42,883 bases of DNA from Microvirga arvi (GCF_016892765.1 NZ_JAFEMD010000042.1:1-42883); one strand, 5' to 3'; shown: positions 26,040 to 34,749, counted from the stretch's first letter. The notes: generated from the sequence alone by a model not told the origin. A program made the numbers and translations.

Positions 26040-26153
26040 CCGTTACGCTGAGTGAGTCCAGACCCTAATCGTGATATTTGCCTTTCAGGTGGACGGGAGC
26101 CCGCACCCTCAAAGAGGCAACAGGAGGGCCCGAGCCTCTAGAGCATCGGACGG

Positions 26154-26240
26154 TTAAACGGACGCATAGCCGGCAGCCCTGAGGAAGTTCCAGCATTCTC
26201 GCGGCTCAAACAAATCGCAGATGTCACCGAGCGCTCGCCA
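26154..26240 (-). pseudogene. IS630-family transposase, C-terminal remnant
   Basis: The minus strand encodes WRALGDICDLFEPRECWNFL then RAAGYASV and a stop at 26154. This is the end of IS630-type transposases (ECanyfrhAGYAS). Everything upstream is cut off by the miniature element at 26241. Confidence 0.7.
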
Positions 26241-26382
26241 GGCACCGTCAACTTAACTGAGTAAAGGCCGCTTTCCGGCGTTTTCAGCTATTCCCCAGCA
26301 GGTCTAAGCTATTGAAAATGCGTGATCCGTTCCGGGCCTAAACACCGAAAACACCAAGTAAAAGCGTTAAGTTGACGATGCC
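26241..26382. mobile_element. 142-bp miniature element, copy B (inverted)
   Basis: The exact reverse complement of copy A at 23571-23712 across all 142 bp by my reading. Its left flank is an IS630 fragment and its right flank an IS110 fragment, with no matching 8-mers (gctcgcca, gaaggcgc). Like the IS6 element at 12790, it therefore marks a fusion between unrelated sequences. Confidence 0.9.
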
Positions 26383-26575
26383 GAAGGCGCGCCCAGTGGT
26401 GCGAGCCCCCACAGGCTTCGAGGGCAACTACGGTGGGCGGAAGCTTGTCAAAGAAGGTGATCAGGTCCTGGCGCCGCAGCTTCTTGCGCAGCACCGGCTC
26501 TTCGGCGGCATTTACCCCATGCAGTTGGAAGACGTGTTTTGACGTATCCATTCCGATGCGGATAATCTGGTCCAT
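26383..26575 (-). pseudogene. IS110-family transposase, N-terminal fragment
   Basis: About 64 residues from MDQIIRIGMDTSKHVFQLHG (first acidic residue of the RuvC-like DEDD site in GMDTSK) through VLRKKLRRQDLITFF to VVALEACGGSHHWAR (second motif, the Glu of EACG). The frame stops making sense at 26382, where the miniature element joins. The rest of the transposase is not in the window. About 200 bp of non-coding DNA upstream (26576-26783) may be the left end of this element. Confidence 0.85.
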
Positions 26576-26783
26576 GGACGGTCTCCTGTGACTGAGATCT
26601 GCAACGACCTCATTCTGGCACAGCGATGCCGAAAGGGGGCCGTCCACACCAACAGCACTGACCAGCCTGGCAGAAACGTTCAACAAATCCCTTGCCAACA
26701 GGGAGCCGTCCACACATGGCACGAGGCGGACCTTACCCGAAGTTCTGCGTTCGTACGCAAAGCGGACATTACGCAGTCCGGAT

Positions 26784-27622
26784 GGTTCTGTTGCAGCTTT
26801 AAAGCTTGCTCTGTCCGAGCTACGACGCGAGGGTAGTAAGAGGGACTGGCGGTGAAGCAGAGTAACAAGAACCCGTTCAAGGGTCGGCAGTTCACGGCGG
26901 AGATCATCCTGTGGGCGGTCCGCTGGTACCTACAGTTCCCGATCAGCTACCGGGACCTCGCGTGCATGCTCTCCGATCGAGGCGTGCGAGTGGACCACAC
27001 GACCCTGTTTCGGTGGATCCAGGCTTACGCTCCCGAACTGGACAAGCGCGTGCGTCCACATCTCCGCATGACGAACGGCTCGTGGCGCGTAGACGAAACA
27101 TACATTCGAGTGAAGGGTGAATGGGTTTATCTCTACCGCGCCGTTGATGCGACCGGGCAGATCATTGATTTTCTGCTCTCACCCAAGCGGGATGCGGCTG
27201 CGGCCCGGCGCTTCTTCCGGAAAGCGCTGAAGCAGTCGCATACGGTCAATCCGCGGACCATCACGGTCGACAAGAACGCTGCCTATCCGATTGCGACGAA
27301 GGCTATGAAACGTGCCGGCGAGCTCTGGCGGTTTGCCAAACTCCGGCAAGTGAAATTTCTGAATAACATCGTCGAGCAGGATCACCGGCGCATCAAACGG
27401 CTGGTCCGTCCTGGGCTGGGCTTCAAGAGCTTCATGACAGCCTCACGGACGATTGCGGGCTACGAGGTCATGGCGATGATCCGCAAGGGACAAGTTGTGG
27501 GCGCACCAGCGAACGACATGAAGGCTCAGAGTAATTTCATTGCGGCTCTCTTCAGAACGGCCGCCTAACCTGAGCCCTCGTCCGGTGTTCGATTGACCTA
27601 CGTTAGGGTTTGCAACGGAACC
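26784..27622 (+). mobile_element. IS6-family insertion sequence, intact (839 bp)
   Basis: Ends are GGTTCTGTTGCAGCTTT on the left and the complement of GGTTCCGTTGCAAACCC on the right, matching in 13 of 17. They enclose a complete transposase gene. The flanking 8-mers (gtccggat, gattcgga) are not a target duplication. The left flank is IS110 non-coding DNA and the right flank is another IS6 remnant. The ends differ from those of the element at 12790, so this is a different IS6 subgroup. Confidence 0.85.
26852..27568 (+). CDS. IS6-family transposase
   Basis: The 238-residue protein has an N-terminal HTH (ISYRDLACMLSDRGVRVDHTTLFRWIQAY) and catalytic residues in WRVDETYIRV (Asp), ITVDKNAAYP (Asp) and NNIVEQDHRRIKRLVRPGLGFKS (Glu). 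The frame is intact, so the element may be active. Confidence 0.95.
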   Translation: MKQSNKNPFKGRQFTAEIILWAVRWYLQFPISYRDLACMLSDRGVRVDHTTLFRWIQAYAPELDKRVRPHLRMTNGSWRVDETYIRVKGEWVYLYRAVDATGQIIDFLLSPKRDAAAARRFFRKALKQSHTVNPRTITVDKNAAYPIATKAMKRAGELWRFAKLRQVKFLNNIVEQDHRRIKRLVRPGLGFKSFMTASRTIAGYEVMAMIRKGQVVGAPANDMKAQSNFIAALFRTAA

Positions 27623-28107
27623 GATTCGGATCGGTTTCAGCTTGCCCTTTGATCGGTCCCGTAGGCGGTCTGTCGTGTCGCAGGATAGGATCGCCTCGCG
27701 GTTTGTCTGGCTGCCATCGATGACGATATGCTCGCGTCGGCCATGCCGCTGCAACGCCTTGCGCAGGATCCGCTTGGCAGCGGCTAGATTGCGCGGTTCG
27801 CTGAACCAGAACTCAATGGTGTCGCCGTTGTTATCAATGGCTCGGTACAGATACATCCACCGTCCGCGAACTCTGACATATGTCTCATTTATGTGCTATT
27901 TCCGACTGACAGGGCGCTTGCGCCGGTTGAGGCGCTCAAGCAACTCGGGTGAGTAGCGGATGAACCATCTGTGCACCGTCGCATGGTCGACGGAGATGCC
28001 ACGCTCGGCCATCATCTCCTCCAAGTTCCGGATGCTGAGATTGTAGGCCGATACCAGCGGAGGCAGAGTAGGATCACGGATCGATCAAAATGCCTGCCCT
28101 TGAACAC
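27623..28107 (-). pseudogene. IS6-family transposase remnant, N-terminal part
   Basis: Read from a GTG at 28107, the minus strand encodes FKGRHFDRSVILL, then after a frameshift in 'RWY' continues LSIRNLEEMMAERGISVDHA, TVHRW and PELLERLNRRKRPVSRK. A TAG then replaces the usual Trp codon before HINETYVRVRGRW. It continues YLYRAIDNNGDTIEFWFSE, RNLAAAKRILRKAL, VIDGSQTNREAILSCDT and ends at KPIRI, where the other IS6 element joins at 27622. The outer end GGGCTCTGTCGCA lies at 28176. A frameshift, a nonsense codon and the truncation make it dead. It is closely related to the remnant at 40856-41285. Confidence 0.85.
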
Positions 28108-28338
28108 TGTGTCCTCCGTCCCTGACCCAGGGAGTAGTAGCTGAAACTCTGAAACAAAGGGTATGCGACAGAGCCCTTGCTCATCGTCAGATTGACGAGG
28201 CGGTTTGTGCCTCTGTAATTGGCACGCACATAAAGTTGGGTGTGGACGTGAGAGCAGTCCTTTGCAGGAAATGCTTTACCCTCACGTCTAATGGATACAG
28301 CCCTCCAGCGCCAGGGCAGATCACTGTGCATTCCGCCA

Positions 28339-29589
28339 TCAGCGGATGAGTATACCGCGGAAGTCGTTCACGTTCGTCAGGGTCGGTCCTGTGACCACAA
28401 GCCTGTCCAGTTCCGCAAAGGCAGTATAGGCGTCGTTACTCGCCAGATAAGCAGCAAGATCCATGCCCTTTCCCCGCGCGAGCTCATGCAGCATCGGATC
28501 GAACCACGCTCCCGCGTTGTCTTCCGAGCCGTCGATTCCATCCGTGTCGCAGGCGATGGCGGAAACGGTAGCCTCGCCCTTTAGCGCCAGGGAGAGGGAC
28601 AGTAGGAATTCCGCATTCCGCCCGCCCCGGCCTTGTCCTTGTACGGTGACAGTGGTCTCGCCACCCGACAGCAGTACGCAGGGAGCTCTGACTGGGTATC
28701 CATGTCTGCGAGCCGACTGAGCGATTCCAGCCATGACGCGCCCTACCTCCCGCGCTTCACCTTCGATGGCGTCCCCGAGGATTAGGGGCAGAAGACCGAA
28801 TTCACGCGCTCTTGCTGCAGCAGTATCGAGCGCCATCTTCGGGGTCGCGAGCATATGCAGCGCGCCGCCCGCAGGGGCTCCGTCGATCGTGTTGGTCTTG
28901 ATGGCTTGGTGGACATGTTCAGGCACGTCGATGCCGTACTTGCGCAGGATATTGAGAACGACGTCTGGATCGACACGCTCAGGGATCGTCGGACCGGAGC
29001 CAATGCTGCCGGGATCGTCGCCCGGAACGTCCGAAATCAAGTAGGTGACGAGCTGCGTCTTGCCGGCCGCTGCCGCGAGCCGCCCGCCCTTGATTGCGGA
29101 GAGCGACTTGCGCACCAGGTTCATTTCTCCGATGGGTGCGCCGGATTTCAGCAAGGCATGATTGAGATTTTGTTTGTCGGCCAGCGTCACCCCGTCAGCC
29201 GGCAACGACAGGAGTGCCGAGGCCCCGCCGGACATCAGACAGACCACGAGATCATCCGGGCCAGCCTGCTGTGCGAGAGCCAGGATTCGGCGCGCCGCGT
29301 TCAGCCCTGCCTCATCCGGAACAGGATGGGAGGCTTCGACGATCTCGACAAAGCGAGTCGGCGCCGCATGGCCATAGCGCGTGACCACGAGTCCTTCCCA
29401 GGTTCCGCCCGCGCGTGTCCAAGCTTCCTCAAAAGCTGTTGCCATGCGCGCAGAGGCCTTTCCTGCGCCTAGGACGATAGTTCGTCCCTGTGGTTTCGGC
29501 GGCAGCCTACCATCGAACTTTCCCTCTGGGAGAGCTGCGTTCAGCGCCGCATCGAACAGGGCTCGCAGAATTTCAGCATCGTTTGGCAT
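28339..29589 (-). CDS. gckA: glycerate 2-kinase (MOFRL family)
   Basis: The 416-residue protein begins MPNDAEILRALFDAALNAAL after GAGGT. It matches the GckA/TtuD family: IVLGAGKASARMA near the N-terminus, 'VCLMSGGASALLSLP', 'NLVRKSLSAIKGGRLA', 'YLISDVPGDDPGSIGSGPT', and the C-terminal MOFRL region 'VLLSGGETTVTVQGQGRGGRNAEFLL' with 'ACDTDGIDGSEDNAGAW'. It phosphorylates D-glycerate to 2-phosphoglycerate with ATP. Older annotations call such proteins hydroxypyruvate reductase. Its neighbours include pgi and, divergently, a TRAP/hydroxyacid dehydrogenase operon, so it can feed glycerate from that pathway into glycolysis. Confidence 0.92.
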   Translation of the reverse strand: MPNDAEILRALFDAALNAALPEGKFDGRLPPKPQGRTIVLGAGKASARMATAFEEAWTRAGGTWEGLVVTRYGHAAPTRFVEIVEASHPVPDEAGLNAARRILALAQQAGPDDLVVCLMSGGASALLSLPADGVTLADKQNLNHALLKSGAPIGEMNLVRKSLSAIKGGRLAAAAGKTQLVTYLISDVPGDDPGSIGSGPTIPERVDPDVVLNILRKYGIDVPEHVHQAIKTNTIDGAPAGGALHMLATPKMALDTAAARAREFGLLPLILGDAIEGEAREVGRVMAGIAQSARRHGYPVRAPCVLLSGGETTVTVQGQGRGGRNAEFLLSLSLALKGEATVSAIACDTDGIDGSEDNAGAWFDPMLHELARGKGMDLAAYLASNDAYTAFAELDRLVVTGPTLTNVNDFRGILIR

Positions 29590-29719
29590 TACTGACCTCG
29601 TGCCAGAGTTTGTTTGTGGGAAGGTAAATGCGGGCTGACTGATCTGCCTTCTCTGAGCCTGCAGATTGGGATGCTAGTGAAAGCATGGACGGTTGGTAGT
29701 GCGTTGACGGCATTCGGGC

Positions 29720-31384
29720 CTAGCAGATTGGAACCTGCTGCGTAGGCCTGCGAAGATACTGGATGTGGTTGATCAGGCCGCTCGTCGAGGTGTCATGCCC
29801 TGTCACTGTCTCCTGGCTTTGGAGCTCCGGCAGGATCCTTGATGCCAATTCCTTGCCGAGTTCGACGCCCCACTGATCATAGCTGTTGATGCCCCAGATG
29901 ATGCCCTGAGCGAAGATCTTGTGCTCGTAGAGGGCAATCAGGGAGCCGAGACGGCGTGGCGTCAGCTTGCGGTAGAGGATTGAGGTCGTAGGCCGGTTCC
30001 CATCGAACATCCTATGCGGCACGAGGGCATCCAAGGCCTCACCCGTCAGGCCTCGTTTCTGAAGCTCGGCTCGGACTTCATCTGCCGTCTTGCCAAACGC
30101 GAGGGCCTCAGTCTGCGCCAGGAAGTTCGCGAGCAGCTTTTCATGATGATCTGCCAAGGGCGTCTGGCTCTCGGCGGCCGCGAGAAAGTCGGCCGGTACC
30201 AGCTCCGTGCCTTGGTGGAGAAGCTGAAAGAATGCGTGTTGACCATTTGTGCCCGGCTCACCCCAGATGATCGGGCCCGTATCATAGTCCACCCGCGTGC
30301 CGTCTCGGCGCACGGACTTGCCATTGCTCTCCATGTCGCCTTGCTGGAAATAAGCGGCGAATCGAACGAGGTGCTGGTCGTAAGGCAGTAGGGCGAGGGT
30401 CGATGCGCCCAAGAAATTGCGGTACCAGACGCCAAGTAGGCCCATGATCACGGGCATGTTCTGCTCAAGGGGAGCGCCACGGAAATGCTCGTCCATTTCA
30501 TGGGCGCCTTCAAGCATTTCGGTGAAGCGCTCAAACCCGACGGCCAGCACGATTGGCAGACCGACAGCAGACCAGAGGCTGTAGCGTCCGCCAACCCAGT
30601 CCCAAAATTCGAACATATTCGCGGTATCGATGCCAAACCGCGCCACCTCGGCAGCGTTGGTCGAGACGGCGACGAAGTGTTTCGCCACCGCGTCCTCACC
30701 CAAGGCGTTGGTCAGCCAGGATCGCGCGCTGGCAGCGTTCGTCATTGTTTCCTGCGTCGTGAAGGTCTTCGATGCCACGATGAACAGCGTGCGCGCAGGA
30801 TCGAGACGAGCGAGGGTGTGGGAGAGATGGGCTGCGTCGACATTGGACACGAAATGCGGCCTCAGGTCCGATCGCTGGTACGGCTTCAGCGCCTCGCAAG
30901 CCATGACAGGGCCAAGGTCCGAGCCGCCGATGCCGATATTGACCACATCTGTGATGGCCTCGCCCGTCGCCCCGCGCCAGGCGCCGCTCCTGACCAGCTC
31001 TGAGAACAGCCGCATCTTTTCCAGCACAGCCGCGATCTCCGGCATGACGTCAGTGCCATCGACAAGGATCGGTCGTTCTGCGCGGTTGCGCAACGCGACG
31101 TGCAGCACGGCTCGATTCTCAGTGCTGTTGATCTTCTCCCCCGCGAACATCCTGTCGCGCCATCCCTCCACATCCGCGACCCTGGCCAAGTCGAGCAGAA
31201 GCGTCATGGTCTCAGTTGTGATCCGGTGCTTAGAGTAGTCGAGCAGGAGATCCTCAATGCGGAGCGAGAAGCGATTGAAACGCTGTGGGTCCTGGGCAAA
31301 CAGATCGCGCAAATGAAGGTTACGAATGCCATCGGAATGCGCCTGAAGCGCGTGCCAAGCTGGGAAGTCCGTGATTGTCTTCAT
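29720..31384 (-). CDS. pgi: glucose-6-phosphate isomerase
   Basis: The start chosen is the ATG at 31384 (MKTITDFPAWHALQAH), giving 554 residues. An upstream start at 31459 would add 25 unrelated residues. Two SIS domains are present. Conserved blocks are VNIGIGGSDLGPVMACEAL, FIVASKTFTTQETMTNA, the family signature GEPGTNGQHAFFQLLHQG, and LGVWYRNFLGA. The enzyme interconverts glucose 6-phosphate and fructose 6-phosphate in the cytoplasm. It sits 130 bp upstream of gckA on the same strand, so the two could be co-transcribed. Confidence 0.95.
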   Translation of the reverse strand: MKTITDFPAWHALQAHSDGIRNLHLRDLFAQDPQRFNRFSLRIEDLLLDYSKHRITTETMTLLLDLARVADVEGWRDRMFAGEKINSTENRAVLHVALRNRAERPILVDGTDVMPEIAAVLEKMRLFSELVRSGAWRGATGEAITDVVNIGIGGSDLGPVMACEALKPYQRSDLRPHFVSNVDAAHLSHTLARLDPARTLFIVASKTFTTQETMTNAASARSWLTNALGEDAVAKHFVAVSTNAAEVARFGIDTANMFEFWDWVGGRYSLWSAVGLPIVLAVGFERFTEMLEGAHEMDEHFRGAPLEQNMPVIMGLLGVWYRNFLGASTLALLPYDQHLVRFAAYFQQGDMESNGKSVRRDGTRVDYDTGPIIWGEPGTNGQHAFFQLLHQGTELVPADFLAAAESQTPLADHHEKLLANFLAQTEALAFGKTADEVRAELQKRGLTGEALDALVPHRMFDGNRPTTSILYRKLTPRRLGSLIALYEHKIFAQGIIWGINSYDQWGVELGKELASRILPELQSQETVTGHDTSTSGLINHIQYLRRPTQQVPIC

Positions 31385-31595
31385 CGCGTCGGAGCCCTGT
31401 CCATGAAAAATGCTCGGGTAATCCAGCTTCGCTCTCCAAATAGGACCGGGCAAGCGCAACTTTACGCCCTTTCTTATAAGCTAAGCTCTTAGCCGCCACC
31501 TCAGATCTGCTGGACTTGCCCCGACGCCGCCAGGTCCTGCCACGCTTAGCAAGAGGAGGTCAGAACATTTTCCCCGGTCACGGTCGTGAGTAATA

Positions 31596-31610
31596 ATTGG
31601 TTATGCCAAT
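31596..31610. promoter_or_regulatory. putative GntR operator, site 1
   Basis: ATTGGTTATGCCAAT, an imperfect copy of the palindrome at 31652. Its centre is 55 bp from that of site 2. It lies in the divergent region between pgi and dctP. Confidence 0.55.
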
Positions 31611-31651
31611 CTAGACAACGCTTGCCATCCGCTGCGCATTCGGCTAACTTT

Positions 31652-31664
31652 TTGGTATAACCAA
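31652..31664. promoter_or_regulatory. putative GntR operator, site 2
   Basis: TTGGTATAACCAA, a perfect dyad around ATA, 37 bp before the dctP start and just upstream of its ribosome-binding site, a position suited to repression. It is identical to the core of the sites at 35732 and 35775. Confidence 0.7.
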
Positions 31665-31700
31665 TAAGAACATTGTAACGATTTCATGGAGGAGACAAGA

Positions 31701-32699
31701 ATGCTGAAGTCGATGATTCGTGGTTTGGCCACAGCCGCTGTAATGATTGCTGCGACTGCAGCGAGTGCTCAGACCAATTTTACGCTCTCAACGCCTGATC
31801 CGGATAATTCTGAGATCACTCTGGCGGCCAACAAGTTTGCCGAGCTGGTGTCGCAGAAGACAGGCGGCAAGGTCACAATCAAGGTGTTCCCAAATGGCCA
31901 GCTGTATGGCGGTGATCCCTCAGCTGCAGTGAAGCAGCTTTCAGGTGGCTCGCTCGACATGCTGCTGCTCTCGACGTCGCTCTATGCCAACTTCAACCCG
32001 AAGTTCACGGCGATTTCAGTTCCGTACCTCTTCACCGATACGGCCCAGCTCCGCACATACCTGTCCGGACCGCTGGGGCAGGAGCTGATCGCTGACCTTA
32101 ATAAGATCGGTATTCAAGGTCTCGGCCTGTGGCCGCGTCCGTTCCGCCAGATGACCAATTCCCGCAAGCCGATCACGGGCCCGCAGGACTTGGCCGGCCT
32201 GAAGTTTCGCGTGCCCAACAACCCGCTCTGGGTCGAGTTCTTCAAGAAGATGGGCGCTGCTCCGACCCCGATGGCGTTTGCAGAGGTTTACAATGCCCTG
32301 CAGCTGAAGGTCATCGATGGCCAGGAAAACCCAATCAACATCCCTGTCACGGCTAAGTTCTATGAAGTGCAGTCCCACGCCACTATCACCAATCACATGG
32401 CAGACGGCTGGGTGCTCGGTATCAATCCCGCCAAGTACAAGGCTTTGCCCGAGGATCAGAAGGCCGCCATCAAGCAGGCAGCTGTTGAGGCCGAGACTTG
32501 GAAGGTGGAAAACGACACCGCAGACGAGGGCAAGTCGATCGCCGCACTGACCGAGAAGGGGATGAAGGTCGAGCGTCTGACCCCAGAGCAGCAAAAGGCC
32601 TTCGCGGCCGTCGCCAAGGAGCTGTTCCCCACCTTCGCGCAGTTGGTCAAGGATCAGGCCTTCTTCGACCGCACCATTGCGGCCGTCAGCAAGCAGTAA
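31701..32699 (+). CDS. TRAP transporter substrate-binding protein, DctP family
   Basis: The ATG at 31701 follows GGAGGAG. A frame from 31686 would start inside that site. The 332-residue protein has a signal peptide ending ATAASA-Q. The family core is visible: NSEITLAANKFAELVSQKTG, 'KVTIKVFPNGQLYGGDPSAAVKQL', 'GLGLWPRPFRQMTNSRKPI' and 'LKFRVPNNPLWVEFFKKMGAAPTPMAFAEVYNALQLKVIDGQENP'. The conserved Arg in KFRVPN binds the carboxylate of the ligand in DctP proteins, which suggests an acidic substrate. Acts in the periplasm, delivering the ligand to the DctQ-DctM permease encoded next. Confidence 0.93.
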   Translation: MLKSMIRGLATAAVMIAATAASAQTNFTLSTPDPDNSEITLAANKFAELVSQKTGGKVTIKVFPNGQLYGGDPSAAVKQLSGGSLDMLLLSTSLYANFNPKFTAISVPYLFTDTAQLRTYLSGPLGQELIADLNKIGIQGLGLWPRPFRQMTNSRKPITGPQDLAGLKFRVPNNPLWVEFFKKMGAAPTPMAFAEVYNALQLKVIDGQENPINIPVTAKFYEVQSHATITNHMADGWVLGINPAKYKALPEDQKAAIKQAAVEAETWKVENDTADEGKSIAALTEKGMKVERLTPEQQKAFAAVAKELFPTFAQLVKDQAFFDRTIAAVSKQ

Positions 32700-32721
32700 A
32701 GATCGACATCCTCTTAAGAGC

Positions 32722-32743
32722 GCTGGTCGCATGAGCGGCCAGC
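32722..32743 (+). other. intercistronic hairpin between dctP and dctQ
   Basis: A 9-bp stem GCTGGTCGC / GCGGCCAGC with a 4-nt loop and one G-U pair, without a U-run. Such hairpins commonly protect the upstream message so that the binding protein is made in excess over the permease. Confidence 0.5.
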
Positions 32744-32766
32744 ATTCACTCGGGAGTTGACGCCTC

Positions 32767-33324
32767 ATGTCTCATAAACCGTCTCTTCTTGGCAGGTTCG
32801 TCAAGCTCACAGTTGATTTCGCGGCTGGGGCAGCTGCTGCCGGCATTCTTATCGTGGTGCTCATGCAGGTTGTGACCCGTCTGATCGGCATGCCTGTTTC
32901 CTGGTCCGAGGAAGCCACCCGCTATCTCTTCGTCTGGATGGTTTTCCTTGGACTGGCGGCGGGCTTCCGCACCGTTGAGAGTGCGCGGGTGGTCGTTTTC
33001 ATTGCTGCGGTGCCGAGCCTGTTTCGGCGGCTGGCGGTGCCAATCTATGTCGGCTCTTCAGTTCTCTTCTTCGTTCTGATGGGATGGACCGGGCTCAGCC
33101 TCGTCAACCAGCAGATCATGATGAATGAGGAGACAGCGACGCTCCCGATCCCCATGTGGGTGATTGGTCTCATCATTCCGATCTCTGCCCTGCTGGCTGT
33201 TCTCGCGATCTTTGAATCGCTGAAGACGAGCCGCGATCTCATCGCGCTGCCGGAGGTTGGGGTCCTGCCTCAGGTAGACCTGGACGAGCCTGACATTTTC
33301 GTTTCGAAAGGTCATACGCCATGA
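32767..33324 (+). CDS. TRAP transporter small permease, DctQ family
   Basis: The 185-residue protein has four hydrophobic segments (about 17-38, 55-75, 92-113, 133-155) and the family features 'VSWSEEATRYLFVWMVFLGLAAGFR' (the conserved W-S-E-E near helix 2) and 'MPIPMWVIGLIIPIS'-like text (TLPIPMWVIGLIIPIS). It is the small membrane subunit that joins DctM. It overlaps dctM by 4 bp (ATGA), so the two are coupled. Confidence 0.93.
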   Translation: MSHKPSLLGRFVKLTVDFAAGAAAAGILIVVLMQVVTRLIGMPVSWSEEATRYLFVWMVFLGLAAGFRTVESARVVVFIAAVPSLFRRLAVPIYVGSSVLFFVLMGWTGLSLVNQQIMMNEETATLPIPMWVIGLIIPISALLAVLAIFESLKTSRDLIALPEVGVLPQVDLDEPDIFVSKGHTP

Positions 33325-34601
33325 GCATTGCGCTTCTTCTTCTCTTTCTAGGGCTGTCGGCTCTCGGCGTGCCGTTGGCAGTTGCGCTTGGTCTTGCCAG
33401 CGTTGCGGCCATCATGATGTTCACCTCGACGCCCATCGATCTCCTCTCGCAGAGCATGTTCTCGGCGATGAACTCCTTCCTGCTCGTGGCTGTGCCGCTT
33501 TTCATTCTTGTTGGCCACTTTATGGAGCGCGGGCGGGTGGCCGAACGTATCTTCGATTTCGCCGAGGCGATGGTTGGCTGGATGCCGGGTGGATTAGGCC
33601 ACGTGAACGTGGTCTCGTCAGTGATCTTCGGTGGCATCTCGGGATCGTCCGTCGCCGATATCGCATCTGTGGGCGCCATTGAGATCAAGGCGATGGAGCG
33701 GCATGGCTTCCCTAAAGGCTATGCGGTTGGCATGACGCTCGTCACCTCGACGTTGTCGTCCATCATCCCGCCGTCGATCCTGGTGGTGATCGCCGGATCC
33801 ATCGCCAATGTATCGATCGGCACTTTGCTGGTAGCTGGGTTGATCCCCGGTCTCTTCATTGCCTTTGTGTTCATGGTGTTCAACCACTTCTACGCGGTCC
33901 ATCACGGCTACAATCCGCCGACGCCATTCAACTTCCGGCTAGTAGTGACCACAGGGCTCCGGGCAATCCTGCCGATGCTAACGCCAGTCATCTTGCTCGG
34001 CGGTATCGTCAACGGATTCTTCACGCCAACAGAGGCCGCCGCAATCGCGGTCGTCTACACGATGTTCCTCTCGGTCATCGTGTACCGCAGCATCCCACCG
34101 TCGGAGATCGTCAGCATTCTGGTGGAGACGGCCCGCGCGTCTGGCACGATTCTGTTTATTGCCGCAACCGCAAAGCTCGCCGCTTGGGTATTTGCCTTTG
34201 ACGGGCTGCCGGTTCAGGTTGCCGAATTCCTGGCCAGCATCAGCACGGGGCCGACCATGGCGCTGTTCCTGATCTTCCTGTTCCTCATCGTGGTCGGGAT
34301 GTTCATGGATGCAATTGCGGCTATGTTCATCCTAATACCGGTTCTGCTGCCGCCGGCTTTGAAGATGGGTATCGATCCGATGCACTTCCTGATCGTCACG
34401 GTGGTAACGCTCACCTTAGGATTGGTCACGCCGCCCGTCGGCGTGTGCCTCTACGCGGTGGCGCAGGTTGCCAAGATGTCGATCGAGGACGTCATCCGCG
34501 GATCCATGGTGCCGGTGCTGATCCTAACTGGCGCCATCCTGGCGCTGGTCCTGTTCCCAATCCTGACCCTGGGGCCGATCAGGCTTCTCGGGCTCTATTG
34601 A
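33321..34601 (+). CDS. TRAP transporter large permease, DctM family
   Basis: The 426-residue protein is hydrophobic with about 11-12 helices. Typical blocks: LGLSALGVPLAVALGLASV, 'AMNSFLLVAVPLFILVGHFMERG', 'SVIFGGISGSSVADIASVG', 'TSTLSSIIPPSILVVI' and 'DAIAAMFILIPVLLPPAL'. The GISGSSVAD segment is the sodium/substrate region in characterised members. It uses a sodium gradient to carry the DctP-bound substrate across the inner membrane. Confidence 0.95.
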   Translation: MSIALLLLFLGLSALGVPLAVALGLASVAAIMMFTSTPIDLLSQSMFSAMNSFLLVAVPLFILVGHFMERGRVAERIFDFAEAMVGWMPGGLGHVNVVSSVIFGGISGSSVADIASVGAIEIKAMERHGFPKGYAVGMTLVTSTLSSIIPPSILVVIAGSIANVSIGTLLVAGLIPGLFIAFVFMVFNHFYAVHHGYNPPTPFNFRLVVTTGLRAILPMLTPVILLGGIVNGFFTPTEAAAIAVVYTMFLSVIVYRSIPPSEIVSILVETARASGTILFIAATAKLAAWVFAFDGLPVQVAEFLASISTGPTMALFLIFLFLIVVGMFMDAIAAMFILIPVLLPPALKMGIDPMHFLIVTVVTLTLGLVTPPVGVCLYAVAQVAKMSIEDVIRGSMVPVLILTGAILALVLFPILTLGPIRLLGLY

Positions 34602-34749
34602 CAACAAAAAATCAAGAAGTGGCAGAGGACCATCAGCATCCGGCCCTTTGCACTTCCCGGCGATGGTGAAGACCAGGCTCATCGAGGCAAGTCAGACCTC
34701 ACATACCGCGCATGGATCGCCACAAACGACTCGCAGAAAGTGATGTCGC

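Noticed and set aside
23571..26382. 8-bp target duplications around the inverted 142-bp pair
   Set aside because: I compared all four flanks directly and as reverse complements (cggagcac, atcggtgg, gctcgcca, gaaggcgc); none match.
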